Below are positions 27,311 to 35,175 of a stretch of 64,000 nucleotides of DNA, one piece after another (the stretch's first letter is position 1; every line of letters starts with the position of its first letter). A program made the translations under genes and the position numbers. The notes beneath the pieces were generated by a model. It was not told where the DNA came from. It worked only from the letters and a program-made list of their open reading frames with translations, and made no database searches. Source of the DNA: JANQQC01 sp965262255 (GTDB taxonomy: Bacteria > Pseudomonadota > Alphaproteobacteria > Caulobacterales > Hyphomonadaceae). The DNA lies in the NCBI GenBank assembly GCA_965262255.1, contig OZ253505.1, positions 372,001-436,000 on the forward strand. Reading direction: 5' to 3'.

Positions 27311-28645
27311 CTACGCGGCTTCTTTGAGTGATTCTGCATCTCGGTGCCTTCCGTCTAAAAAATAGAAGGCTAGGTCTCGTAAGGCCTGTCCGCATGCCTG
27401 CGGAGTTTTCGTGACATCAATAGTCGCGATATGTATTCGCTTGTTGGCTCCGTACTCTTTGACGAAGAACTGCTCCTTGATTGGATTTTGACCGAGTTCT
27501 CGATGATGAGGATAAAGAAGGACAACATCTGGGCAGTCATAAAGTTCTCCGTATGCCATCATTTGATACACATCGGATTGGTCTACTTTCTCAGTTATGT
27601 TGGTTGGCGTAGATAAGCGTTTCCATTTGGTATCAATAATCAGTTTGGTTTGGCCATACTGAAGCAGTGCAATATCTAATCTCGTACCGAACAACCCGCG
27701 CCGAAATTTATCGAAAAGGACTTGTCGTTTAGCGTACTGTGATTCGACTCCGTAACGTAATCCCACAAAATTGTCCTTGAGTAATTTGAAGATATAGCCC
27801 TCAAAGAGCTCACTCATATTAAACAATAGTGCATATCCCTTTTGTTCACCAATTGACGTACTCTGATACATTCGATCTAAGAATAATCGTGCCGTCTCAT
27901 ATACTTCTTTCCATTGTTCGTTAGTTCTATCAAAGTAAACGGTTTTTTCCCGCAAGACACTCCAAACAACATCTGAGACCTCCTCATAAACAAACCTCAT
28001 TTGCAGGAGAAGGCGTCGATTCTCTTGCGACAGCGTTATTCGGCTGAGAAGGTTGACGGCGGCTAACACAGTTTGATTCAGGGGAATATCGGCCGAGCGA
28101 TTGTCAAAACGACATGCTAGTTTGTCTGGTCTGACAGCTAGTACTGAGAACTGCCTGACGATATTTAGTTTTCCTCTCAAAGCTGGTAAATCGTCTTCTT
28201 CCTCTAGATACTGCATGGGAAGCCCGCGTTTCAATGCTTCCTCAAACTGGTTGCAAAATTTTGTGATGAAGATTTCTAAGATTGTTTCTGATTGCCAGTT
28301 TAAGTCAGTTTGCCTTCCTGTTTCAAAATCTAGGTTGTGGACAACCCCAAGCATTTGAATCAATCGTTTTCGAGCACTGTCGTTATCATCTTCGATTCGT
28401 TTAGGATCATCAATTTTAGGTAAAATTTCGATTTGACAGTGTTCCGTTGCGACAACCCCCACTGCACCATAAGTACCAAGTTCGTTCCTGCCATGCTTGA
28501 ATATGTCTTTTGGGTTGACGACTTGGTAATCTCTAACAGCCTCGACGAGCTGATCAGCATCTTCTGTAAGTATATAACCTTCTTTGGGAGGATCACTGTC
28601 GCTATACTTTAGCGACTTGTACTCTCCTACGAAATAGCGCCTCAT
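27311..28645 (-). CDS. mcrC: McrC, nuclease subunit of the McrBC restriction system
   Basis: A 444-residue protein. The PD-(D/E)xK-like catalytic region is GTRLDIALLQYGQTKLIIDTKWK (about residues 320-343), with Asp and the D-x-K pair visible. The N-terminal region and YHK-type helical middle fit McrC. It starts two bases after mcrB ends. McrC is recruited by the McrB GTPase and cuts DNA carrying modified cytosine. No stem-loop terminator is clear after it. Housekeeping-type genes continue downstream at 27197. Confidence 0.9.
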   Translation of the reverse strand: MRRYFVGEYKSLKYSDSDPPKEGYILTEDADQLVEAVRDYQVVNPKDIFKHGRNELGTYGAVGVVATEHCQIEILPKIDDPKRIEDDNDSARKRLIQMLGVVHNLDFETGRQTDLNWQSETILEIFITKFCNQFEEALKRGLPMQYLEEEDDLPALRGKLNIVRQFSVLAVRPDKLACRFDNRSADIPLNQTVLAAVNLLSRITLSQENRRLLLQMRFVYEEVSDVVWSVLREKTVYFDRTNEQWKEVYETARLFLDRMYQSTSIGEQKGYALLFNMSELFEGYIFKLLKDNFVGLRYGVESQYAKRQVLFDKFRRGLFGTRLDIALLQYGQTKLIIDTKWKRLSTPTNITEKVDQSDVYQMMAYGELYDCPDVVLLYPHHRELGQNPIKEQFFVKEYGANKRIHIATIDVTKTPQACGQALRDLAFYFLDGRHRDAESLKEAA

Positions 28646-28647
28646 TG

Positions 28648-30354
28648 TTATTGCTCAAACCCGGCGAAATCCAGACCTTCGTCTTCTGATCGAACTGACC
28701 ATCGGACCTTTCCTTCATCGCCAATAGACGTTCTTCTCATAAAGTTACCGACACCTTGGTTATTCTGGTCAATCCTGTCCTTATCACCAAGTACTGAGGC
28801 TACCTCTTCGCCTCTGTTGTAAAAGTATTCGTTCAACAACGGTATCACATGTCGACGAAATGCATACTCGACATCCTCTCGACTTTTGCATTTCATAAAA
28901 TGAGAATGCCCAATTTGATGATCTCTGTCGTAGACACTTACTATATTTTCGTTGATGTAGGTTAACAGTTTAGGTAGATTAATCCCGGCAACGACTTTCA
29001 AAAGAGACGGATCCGGCATAATCTCATGGAATTCAAATCTTCGCCGTAACGCCGTGTCTAGAAGGGCTATCGACCGATCGGCAGTATTCATAGTGCCAAC
29101 TATGTATAAGTTTGAAGCAACACCAAATTGTTTACCTGAATAGGGCAACTGAACTGAGATTTCGTTATCCTTACCAATCCTCTTATCTTCTTCCAAAAGC
29201 GTAATCAATTCTCCGAGAACTTTTGAGATATTTGCTCGATTAAGCTCATCAATGATTAAAACGTATGGCAGGTTCTTATTGCTGCTATCGAAACGACCAA
29301 GGAATGTTTCATCTGCGCTATGATCTTCATCAGTCCATTCTAGATCGTCTTTCCTTTTGCCTTGAATTCTCGCACGACGCTCAATCTTTTTGAACACCCC
29401 ATTGCGCACCCTAAGTTTGAATCCACCTGAAGCTTCTATCTCAGAGGACTCTAGTACATCTGGACGTAGCCCTTCTACAAAATCCTCGTATGAGAAAGAT
29501 TGATGGAACGTTACAAATTCAATTCGACCTCGTTCTAAGAGTTCTTTATAGCGAGCCATATACTCGGTTCGGTCTTCAGATACGTTTCCGTCACAGATTC
29601 GAACGGCCTCTTGACTCGTGCGATAAGTCTTACCAGTCCCTGGCGGACCATAGAAAACTTGGTTCAGCGAAGGTGGGCGCATGATTTTTTTCCTTTGAGG
29701 TTTCAGGGGCGGGATATAGTCTTCCTGAGAATGAGCAATAAATCTAAAGTGCATTTCCAAACTTGCACGTGGCCTAGGCATTTCACCATCATATTCAACT
29801 TCAGCCTCTGCCAAAAACTTTGGTTCTAGTGCCACCTCGCTAACATATACTTTATCGTGATAGATCGCGAGTTCGTCGATGACATCATCGGTTTTGATGG
29901 TTACAGTCGGCTTACCTTCTTTTCGAGCAGGTTCTACGTACCTTCTTATAAGATGATCGCGATAATAGTCTGCTCTACCTCTCAAATCCGGACTAACTCC
30001 ACGTATAAACCTACTATATTGCTCAACGGCTGTTCGTAAACTAGTGTAATCCATATACTCGGACTTATCTCGGCCAAAGAGCCCGTGAAACCTGTCTCGA
30101 TTCTTAATGCCAAGTAGTTGTTTATCGATAACAGAATGAAGACTTCTAAATCGATCGCCTTCCCAAGCCTCATGCAATGAGGCGTAAGCAGGAAGAATTG
30201 ACGACAAGTTTCGCTCAATTACTTCGATATATCGCTGATACGCATGATTATACTTTTGGAGTTTACCCGATCGAATCATCCAATCAAGAAACCCCTTAGT
30301 ATCGGCAGGTCGTTGCCCCGTCTTTAACACCATAGATTCAACTTCATTGTTCAA
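28648..30354 (-). CDS. mcrB: McrB, GTP-dependent AAA+ subunit of McrBC
   Basis: A 568-residue AAA+ protein. Walker A is QVFYGPPGTGKTYRTSQEA (about 233-251). The McrB-type segment is EFVTFHQSFSYEDFVEGLRP. Walker B is YVLIIDELNRANISKVLGEL (about 362-381). The motif MNTADRSIALLDTALRRRF (about 420-438) contains sensor and arginine-finger residues. About 225 N-terminal residues precede the motor, where McrB proteins carry their modified-DNA reader. I do not recognise a known reader domain, so target specificity is open. The most likely start is TTG at 30354 with GGAAAC upstream. Confidence 0.92.
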   Translation of the reverse strand: MNNEVESMVLKTGQRPADTKGFLDWMIRSGKLQKYNHAYQRYIEVIERNLSSILPAYASLHEAWEGDRFRSLHSVIDKQLLGIKNRDRFHGLFGRDKSEYMDYTSLRTAVEQYSRFIRGVSPDLRGRADYYRDHLIRRYVEPARKEGKPTVTIKTDDVIDELAIYHDKVYVSEVALEPKFLAEAEVEYDGEMPRPRASLEMHFRFIAHSQEDYIPPLKPQRKKIMRPPSLNQVFYGPPGTGKTYRTSQEAVRICDGNVSEDRTEYMARYKELLERGRIEFVTFHQSFSYEDFVEGLRPDVLESSEIEASGGFKLRVRNGVFKKIERRARIQGKRKDDLEWTDEDHSADETFLGRFDSSNKNLPYVLIIDELNRANISKVLGELITLLEEDKRIGKDNEISVQLPYSGKQFGVASNLYIVGTMNTADRSIALLDTALRRRFEFHEIMPDPSLLKVVAGINLPKLLTYINENIVSVYDRDHQIGHSHFMKCKSREDVEYAFRRHVIPLLNEYFYNRGEEVASVLGDKDRIDQNNQGVGNFMRRTSIGDEGKVRWSVRSEDEGLDFAGFEQ

Positions 30355-30427
30355 AATGTTTCCTGCAAAACTGACCTAGCAATGGAATAATTTAGAGATT
30401 TTATAAGTTAGCATGAAAAATCAATTA

Positions 30428-30972
30428 CTATCTCAGGCTTACCTTTACCACTAACTTTGCAATAGTAAACATTGTGCTTAAAGTAATAGCGATCAAAAAT
30501 ATAACACATACTGTCATAAAAAAGCAAACCAGTAAAAACTTATTCGATCTTTACGACGATTTTCTTCAAATTTAGTTTCCCGTTCTCTAGAGAACGAATC
30601 AAAATCAAAGTTGACTTCGATCAACTCCTGCGCTGACTCATTCGAGTCGCTTGGATTGGCAATTACGTTATCTGATTCATTACTATTTGAAACAATAGTT
30701 TTTCTGTTCAAACCGTCAGATTCACTGCCCACCTAATCTGCGCTTTCTTTAGTATCTAATGGAGTGTTCTCAACATAGTTCATGAACTCTTCTCTTAGTT
30801 CTTTCTAATCCTTTTGCACCATCGCCATTTCGAAACTCAACCAATCTGATCTGTTCTCTATCGAAACCATTCGCTGCTTCAAACTCTCAGTAAATTTGGG
30901 GTTCCTGTCGCAAACTTCGTGATGCGTGACAGTTGAGTCGGATTCTTGACTCGATTTTGTTTTTTTAGACCA
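30428..30972 (-). pseudogene. Dead third copy of the membrane-anchored coiled-coil family
   Basis: One frame from 30972 to 30514 shows family resemblance: SKKTKSSQ... at the start, ENRRKDRISF before the membrane helix. It is broken four ways. The start codon is TGG where the sister gene at 32697 has ATG after the same AAGGAGG ribosome site. There are two in-frame TAG codons (near 30802 and 30733). And the membrane helix (VCVIFLIAITLSTMF..) is in another frame, ending with TAG at 30428. All this is seen directly. It is almost certainly a decayed gene. Confidence 0.7.
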
Positions 30973-31177
30973 GGTTTTCCTCCTTGTCAAAAGTATTACT
31001 AGTTCCTATCTGGAACAAATTTCAAATTTTGCAATAGTCTATTCAAACTCTTCGACAATCTGTCAATTTATTGACACCTGTCCATATGACACCGAACTGA
31101 ACAATTCGAGACTACTATGATGCCCAAGCTACGATCTTCATACCAGCAGAATCTAAGTGTTGTGAAACCTTCCAGCT
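30973..31177. other. Spacer upstream of the dead coiled-coil copy
   Basis: About 200 bases with no gene. The leader of the dead copy (AAGGAGG ribosome site) is at its left end. No promoter or terminator is convincing. Confidence 0.4.
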
Positions 31178-31813
31178 TTACTGAATCAATAAAGAAGTTA
31201 GAAGATTAATCGCACCGATAAATGCCGAACCCAGTATAACCATAAAGCCTATGATCCAACGTTCTCTGTTGTGATCTTCTTTTCGCCGCTTATCTGACCT
31301 TTCCCGAATCTCTCTCATTTCTCTAGCAAAATCGAGTTTAATCTCTTTCATAGATTCCTTAAAGCGAGCGTCTTTCTTCTCTCCTCGTTTTTCAAAGGCT
31401 TCAATTTTTTTGTCTATGTTAGCGTTAAACTCATTCCGCGATGTCTCATTTTTCTTTTGCCATTTTTTCCGATCCTTTTTCACCTCCTTCGCAACCCTTT
31501 TCCGATCCTCTTTCATTTCCTTTTTGAGACGTTCCCGATCCTCTTTAATCGCCGCATCGGCTCTTTCACGATCCTTTTTCATCTCCGCCGAGGTTCTTTC
31601 CCTGTCGGCCTTCATCTCTGCCCTTATTGCTTTCTGTTCCTCGTGAGACTTTTTCATACCTTCACGTAGTTCTTCACGCAATCCATCCAACTTCACCTCT
31701 ACGGAACCTATCTGAAGCTCTACACGCATATGGTCTTCTGCATTCTTCTCCCAAGGATCACGGGGGCTATCAAGTGTAACCTGTTTCTGATCAGGTTTTG
31801 TTTCATTGGTCAT
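31178..31813 (-). CDS. Membrane-anchored coiled-coil protein (paralogue of 32233-32697)
   Basis: A 211-residue protein of unknown family. The N-terminus M.NETK.DQ.QVTLDS.RDPWEKN matches its neighbour at 32697. Residues about 45-180 are highly charged (K/E/R/D) with repeated MK-DRER/KEMKEDRKR units, a long coiled coil. A single membrane helix follows at about 188-209 (IIGFMVILGSAFIGAINLLTSL) and the chain ends there. This is a tail-anchored topology with the coiled coil probably in the cytoplasm. It lies in a row with its paralogue and the dead copy upstream of mcrB, each separately spaced, so cotranscription with McrBC is not shown. A link to the restriction system is only positional. Low-complexity sequence makes distant homology unreliable. 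Confidence 0.7.
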   Translation of the reverse strand: MTNETKPDQKQVTLDSPRDPWEKNAEDHMRVELQIGSVEVKLDGLREELREGMKKSHEEQKAIRAEMKADRERTSAEMKKDRERADAAIKEDRERLKKEMKEDRKRVAKEVKKDRKKWQKKNETSRNEFNANIDKKIEAFEKRGEKKDARFKESMKEIKLDFAREMREIRERSDKRRKEDHNRERWIIGFMVILGSAFIGAINLLTSLLIQ

Positions 31814-32232
31814 GGTTTTTATCCAAAAATTTTTTTCGTTAGAATTTCTATTTCAGGTTAGTTTCGCAAAATTGCAACAAGTTTTTATGACTAGTTACCT
31901 GTAAAGCGAAAAAATTCACAATTTTATCGCTTCCTTTGACATAGAATTCTTTGAAACCGCTAAACTTACTCCTTGTCTCAAGTCCAGACCGTAACCTCGT
32001 CAGGGTCGTTTGATAACGGTTTCTATCAGTACTCTATGTCCGAACTTTAGCAAGATTCTCCTCAATCTATCCCTTGAGACCTAATATCTGTCCAAATCCG
32101 TGCTTACCGTAAAAACCGACTTACAATTCAATAGACGCTGAAATTCACTGGCAACAATGTTCAACGGTTTCAACTCCAACTAGGCACGTGATTCTATCCG
32201 AGCAACTATGATTATCGAACAATTACTGCCAT
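31814..32232. other. Gap between the two coiled-coil genes, with a shared upstream element
   Basis: 419 bases without a gene. It contains the 31-base block (31859-31889) that is also found upstream of the sister gene. The rest shows no recognised feature. Confidence 0.5.
31859..31889 (-). promoter_or_regulatory. 31-base element shared upstream of both coiled-coil genes (copy 1)
   Basis: Identical over 31 bases to 32743-32773, and at a similar distance (about 45 bases) upstream of each start codon. The surrounding sequence is much less similar. It may be a shared promoter or operator, or the best-preserved remnant of the gene duplication. On the gene strand it contains TTGTTGCAATTTTGCG; no firm -10 box could be placed. 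Confidence 0.5.
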
Positions 32233-32697
32233 TCATAATAACTGTAATATTTTACTAAGAACCGGAGTTCCCAGAACTATGGTCAGTAATGTTAGAAATA
32301 AACCGATGATTGAAAACATGAGCCAACGATCATCCCTGCGTTGCTTATCAATGCGATCATTCTGTTCTTTAAACAATCTCTCCATCTTGTCAGATAAAGC
32401 AACCACTTCACTTCGCAAACCATTAATCTGACCTTGCATACCATTAATCTGACCTTGCATACCACCAATCTGACCTTGCATACCACCAATCTGACCTTGC
32501 ATACTAGTCATTTGGCCGCGCATGCCATCCATTTCACCGCGTATGCCGTCCATTTCGCCGCGCACGCCGTCCATTTTTCCCTCTAATGATACAAGTTGCA
32601 ACTCAAGTCGATGATGGTCTGCCACGTTCTTTTCCCAACGGTCGCGGGTATCTTCAAGAGTGTCTTGCCCTTGATCTGATTTCGTTTCTTTAGACAT
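32233..32697 (-). CDS. Membrane-anchored heptad-repeat protein
   Basis: A 154-residue protein of unknown family. The N-terminus MSKETKSDQGQDTLEDTRDRWEKN is shared with the 211-residue neighbour. Residues 40-95 are eight heptads of the form G-(E/Q)-(M/I)-x-G-M-(R/Q), a regular coiled coil encoded by 21-base tandem repeats. A single membrane helix at about 128-150 (MFSIIGLFLTLLTIVLGTPVL) lies at the C-terminus. There is an excellent ribosome site (AAGGAGGA, five bases before the ATG). It is monocistronic by spacing and stands between thyA and the other family members. Its function is unknown. Confidence 0.75.
   Translation of the reverse strand: MSKETKSDQGQDTLEDTRDRWEKNVADHHRLELQLVSLEGKMDGVRGEMDGIRGEMDGMRGQMTSMQGQIGGMQGQIGGMQGQINGMQGQINGLRSEVVALSDKMERLFKEQNDRIDKQRRDDRWLMFSIIGLFLTLLTIVLGTPVLSKILQLL
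32413..32580 (-). repeat. Eight 21-base tandem units encoding heptads
   Basis: Eight successive 21-base units, the four nearest the 3' end nearly identical (ACCTTGCATACC.. on the plus strand). Each encodes one coiled-coil heptad. Because 21 is a multiple of three, unit gain or loss would change coiled-coil length by one heptad while keeping frame and register. Confidence 0.9.
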
Positions 32698-32742
32698 AGG
32701 ATTCCTCCTTATATTCTTTTGGTTGCAATACTTATCTAAGAC

Positions 32743-32773
32743 TAGTTTCGCAAAATTGCAACAAGTTTTTATG
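32743..32773 (-). promoter_or_regulatory. 31-base element shared upstream of both coiled-coil genes (copy 2)
   Basis: The second copy of the 31-base block at 31859-31889, located about 46 bases upstream of the ATG at 32697. It is followed on the gene strand by an AT-rich leader and the AAGGAGGA ribosome site. Confidence 0.5.
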
Positions 32774-32864
32774 TTTAGTTTCGAAAAAAGTACAAAATTT
32801 CACCACTCTGCCGATACGGTAACCTCGAAATTTCGAAGAACAAAAGACTAACGAGGTTCTCTCT

Positions 32865-33665
32865 TCATACCGCGACAGGAGCCTTGATATGCGGATGTGG
32901 ATCATATCCAATCAAACGAAAATCTTCCCACTCCCAACCAAATAAACTCTTCTTCGCAGGGTTCAAAGCAATTTGACCTAATGCCCGCGGCGAACGCTTC
33001 AACTGTGTTTGCGCCTGCTCATAATGATTATCATACAAATGTAAGTCGCCAAACGTATGAATGAACTCCCCGACTTCCAGTTCCGTTACCCGCGCCATCA
33101 TCATCGTCAACAACGCATAAGAAGCAATGTTAAACGGAACACCAAGAAAAACGTCGGCAGAACGTTGATAGAGCTGACAATGTAATTTGCCTTGAACTAC
33201 CGAAAATTGAAACAAACAGTGACAAGGAGGCAAAGCCATGCTGTTGACATCAGAGGGATTCCACGCCGAAACCACTAATCTCCGCGAATCAGGATTCGAT
33301 TGGATTTCGTCTAGAACCCACTTGATCTGATCAATACTCTCTCCGTTCGGCGCAGCCCACGACCGCCATTGCTTTCCATAAACTGGACCTAAATCACCAT
33401 TCTCGTCCGCCCACTCATCCCAAATAGACACCCCGCGTTCTTGTAACCAACCTACGTTCGTCTCCCCTTTTAAAAACCACAACAATTCTACGACGATGGA
33501 CTTTAAATGAACTTTTTTCGTTGTAAGTAACGGAAATCCCTTCGACAGGTCGAAACGAACTTGCCGACCAAATACCGATCGTACACCCGTTCCTGTCCGG
33601 TCAGAACGCGGTACTCCATTATCAATTATGTCTTGCAGTAGATCAAGATAGACTCGCATGTCCAT
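32865..33665 (-). CDS. thyA: Thymidylate synthase
   Basis: A 266-residue folate-dependent enzyme that methylates dUMP to dTMP using methylene-tetrahydrofolate. Signatures are RSDRTGTGVRSVFG (about 20-33, phosphate site), the catalytic Cys in ALPPCHCLFQF (about 145-155), GVPFNIASYALLT (about 175) and the C-terminal IKAPVAV that closes over the active site. Full length for the family. It is transcribed alone as far as spacing shows; no dihydrofolate reductase gene follows. Confidence 0.97.
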   Translation of the reverse strand: MDMRVYLDLLQDIIDNGVPRSDRTGTGVRSVFGRQVRFDLSKGFPLLTTKKVHLKSIVVELLWFLKGETNVGWLQERGVSIWDEWADENGDLGPVYGKQWRSWAAPNGESIDQIKWVLDEIQSNPDSRRLVVSAWNPSDVNSMALPPCHCLFQFSVVQGKLHCQLYQRSADVFLGVPFNIASYALLTMMMARVTELEVGEFIHTFGDLHLYDNHYEQAQTQLKRSPRALGQIALNPAKKSLFGWEWEDFRLIGYDPHPHIKAPVAV

Positions 33666-33784
33666 AAACTTCGTTCAATATTTGCCCAACAATCATCCAA
33701 TCCTATACTCAAAATGTATAAACCAAAGTGCGACACAACAAACTTTTTTTGCCAAACCTCTTCCAATTCTTGCTGTTTAATACT
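33666..33784. other. Spacer between divergent thyA and ssrA
   Basis: A short AT-rich gap that must hold the promoters for leftward thyA and rightward ssrA. Nothing else is seen. Confidence 0.4.
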
Positions 33785-34112
33785 ATACAGATAGTGTTCT
33801 TATGAACTACGGCGATAAACGTACGTGTAATAAGCGGTTCGGACCCGGGGGCGGTACCCGGCGGCTCCACCAATCTCTCCCCGTTCGTTGGACGGATCGA
33901 TGGGGCCGAAATAGTATCGACGGACGTGTAAAGACGATGCTTTCGCTCGCGTGAGCCCCGTTAGAAGCTCGCTAGCAAACAGTTGCCAACGACAACTATG
34001 CTGAAGGTGAATTGCTCGCTGCGTAACCGCGGCGCGGGATTTACCGCTTTAACCCCTGCGGAAAAACAGCTCCGCGGGCGGGGTCTGGCGGCACCTGGCA
34101 ACAGAAGCCGCC
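33785..34112 (+). ncRNA. ssrA: tmRNA gene, circularly permuted (two-piece)
   Basis: The acceptor part comes first. Its 3' strand CGGCTCC plus A-CCA ends at 33872. The coding part begins at 33902 with GGGGCCG. These seven bases pair completely, including the G3-U70 wobble that identifies an alanine acceptor. The T-arm stem CCGGG/CCCGG encloses a loop GGCGGTA. The tag frame at 33985-34026 starts with GCC and reads ANDNYAEGELLAA, then TAA. Pseudoknot-like GC stems follow. With the CCA end upstream of the 5' end, the precursor must be processed into two RNAs, as known in alphaproteobacteria. The product rescues stalled ribosomes and tags their proteins. The outer 5' end (about 33785) is approximate. 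Confidence 0.93.
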
Positions 34113-34121
34113 CATTTTTTT
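34087..34121 (+). terminator. Rho-independent terminator of ssrA
   Basis: GGCGGC (34087-34092) and GCCGCC (34107-34112) form a perfect six-pair GC stem with a 14-base loop, followed by CA and seven T. It ends three bases before the stop codon of the convergent argF gene. Confidence 0.9.
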
Positions 34122-34123
34122 GT

Positions 34124-35113
34124 CTAAACCTCAAGACACCATCGCAAAATTGCTTTTTGAGCATGGATGCGATTCTCCGCCTCATCAAAAACTATAGACC
34201 TCGGCCCATCGATAACCTCGGAGGTTACTTCTTCGCCGCGATGCGCAGGAAGACAGTGCATGAACTTCGCCCCCGGTTTTGCCAACTGCATAAGTGATTC
34301 TGTTACTTGAAATGGCGCAAGCGCCGCAAGTCGTTTTTCAATATGACTATCACCCATCGACACATGCGTATCCGTCACAACCACATCCGCGTCCCTTACA
34401 GCGTCTTCCGCCGTATGGAAAACTTCTATTTCTCCGCCTAAACCTGAACTGCGCTTTCTTTGAATTGCGTCTCCAACAAAATCTTTAGTTTTGCCAAACT
34501 TGTCGTGTATTGAGTATCCATCTACAGGACAACCAATCGCTAAACTAAATCCGAAATTTGTCGCTGCGCCAATAAAACTCATACAGACATTGTTGCCGTC
34601 TCCAACCCAAGCAACTCGCGCCGAATTCAAGTCAATTCCATGCTCTTCCATCGTCATAAGATCGGCCAATACTTGGCAAGGATGACCTAAATTTGACAAC
34701 CCACAGATTACCGGAATCGTCGCAATAGGAACGAAATCCCCGTTATTGTTTTTTCTGAACTGAATGTCGCGCAAAACGGATTCGTCGGACGTTCGAATCA
34801 TAAGCACATCGATCATCCGCGAAAGTACTAGTCCCGTATCCTCTATAGTTTCCCCTCTGCCAAGTTGCATCTCTCCTGAAGAAACGACGATCGTAGATCC
34901 TCCCAATTGCCGCATAGCAACATCAAATGAAAACCTCGTTCGTGTTGAGGGTTGTTCAAAAATCATTCCAAGAATGTACCCTTCCAGAGGGGCGTCAATG
35001 TCGGGTCTACCCTTAGGAAAACCTACACGCGCTTTCTTCATTCGATGAGCTTCGTCCAAAATGGATCGGATGTCATCGTGGTGTAAGTCCATAAGTGAGA
35101 TGAAATGTTTCAT
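34124..35113 (-). CDS. argF: Ornithine carbamoyltransferase
   Basis: A 329-residue enzyme that makes citrulline from ornithine and carbamoyl phosphate in arginine synthesis. The carbamoyl-phosphate loop is FEQPSTRTRFSF (about 53-64). The segment LGHPCQVLADL (about 145-155) and the ornithine-site HCLPAHRGEE (about 290-299) distinguish it from aspartate carbamoyltransferase. It lies about 60 bases after argD on the same strand, so the two are probably one operon. It converges on ssrA, with only a few bases between the ssrA terminator and the argF stop. Confidence 0.96.
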   Translation of the reverse strand: MKHFISLMDLHHDDIRSILDEAHRMKKARVGFPKGRPDIDAPLEGYILGMIFEQPSTRTRFSFDVAMRQLGGSTIVVSSGEMQLGRGETIEDTGLVLSRMIDVLMIRTSDESVLRDIQFRKNNNGDFVPIATIPVICGLSNLGHPCQVLADLMTMEEHGIDLNSARVAWVGDGNNVCMSFIGAATNFGFSLAIGCPVDGYSIHDKFGKTKDFVGDAIQRKRSSGLGGEIEVFHTAEDAVRDADVVVTDTHVSMGDSHIEKRLAALAPFQVTESLMQLAKPGAKFMHCLPAHRGEEVTSEVIDGPRSIVFDEAENRIHAQKAILRWCLEV

Positions 35114-35175
35114 TGAGTCTCGCTCTCTAGAAAGCTAGGAGTGAATGGCAAGTAGAAAGAAGATTTCCTAAAAGG

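Noticed and set aside
32413..32580. Tandem 21-base units considered as a CRISPR array
   Set aside because: There are no spacers; units are contiguous, a multiple of three, and encode heptads inside a gene.
33961..34297. Open frames on both strands over the ssrA region
   Set aside because: The DNA is explained by tmRNA structure (acceptor stem, tag frame, terminator); the frames are incidental.
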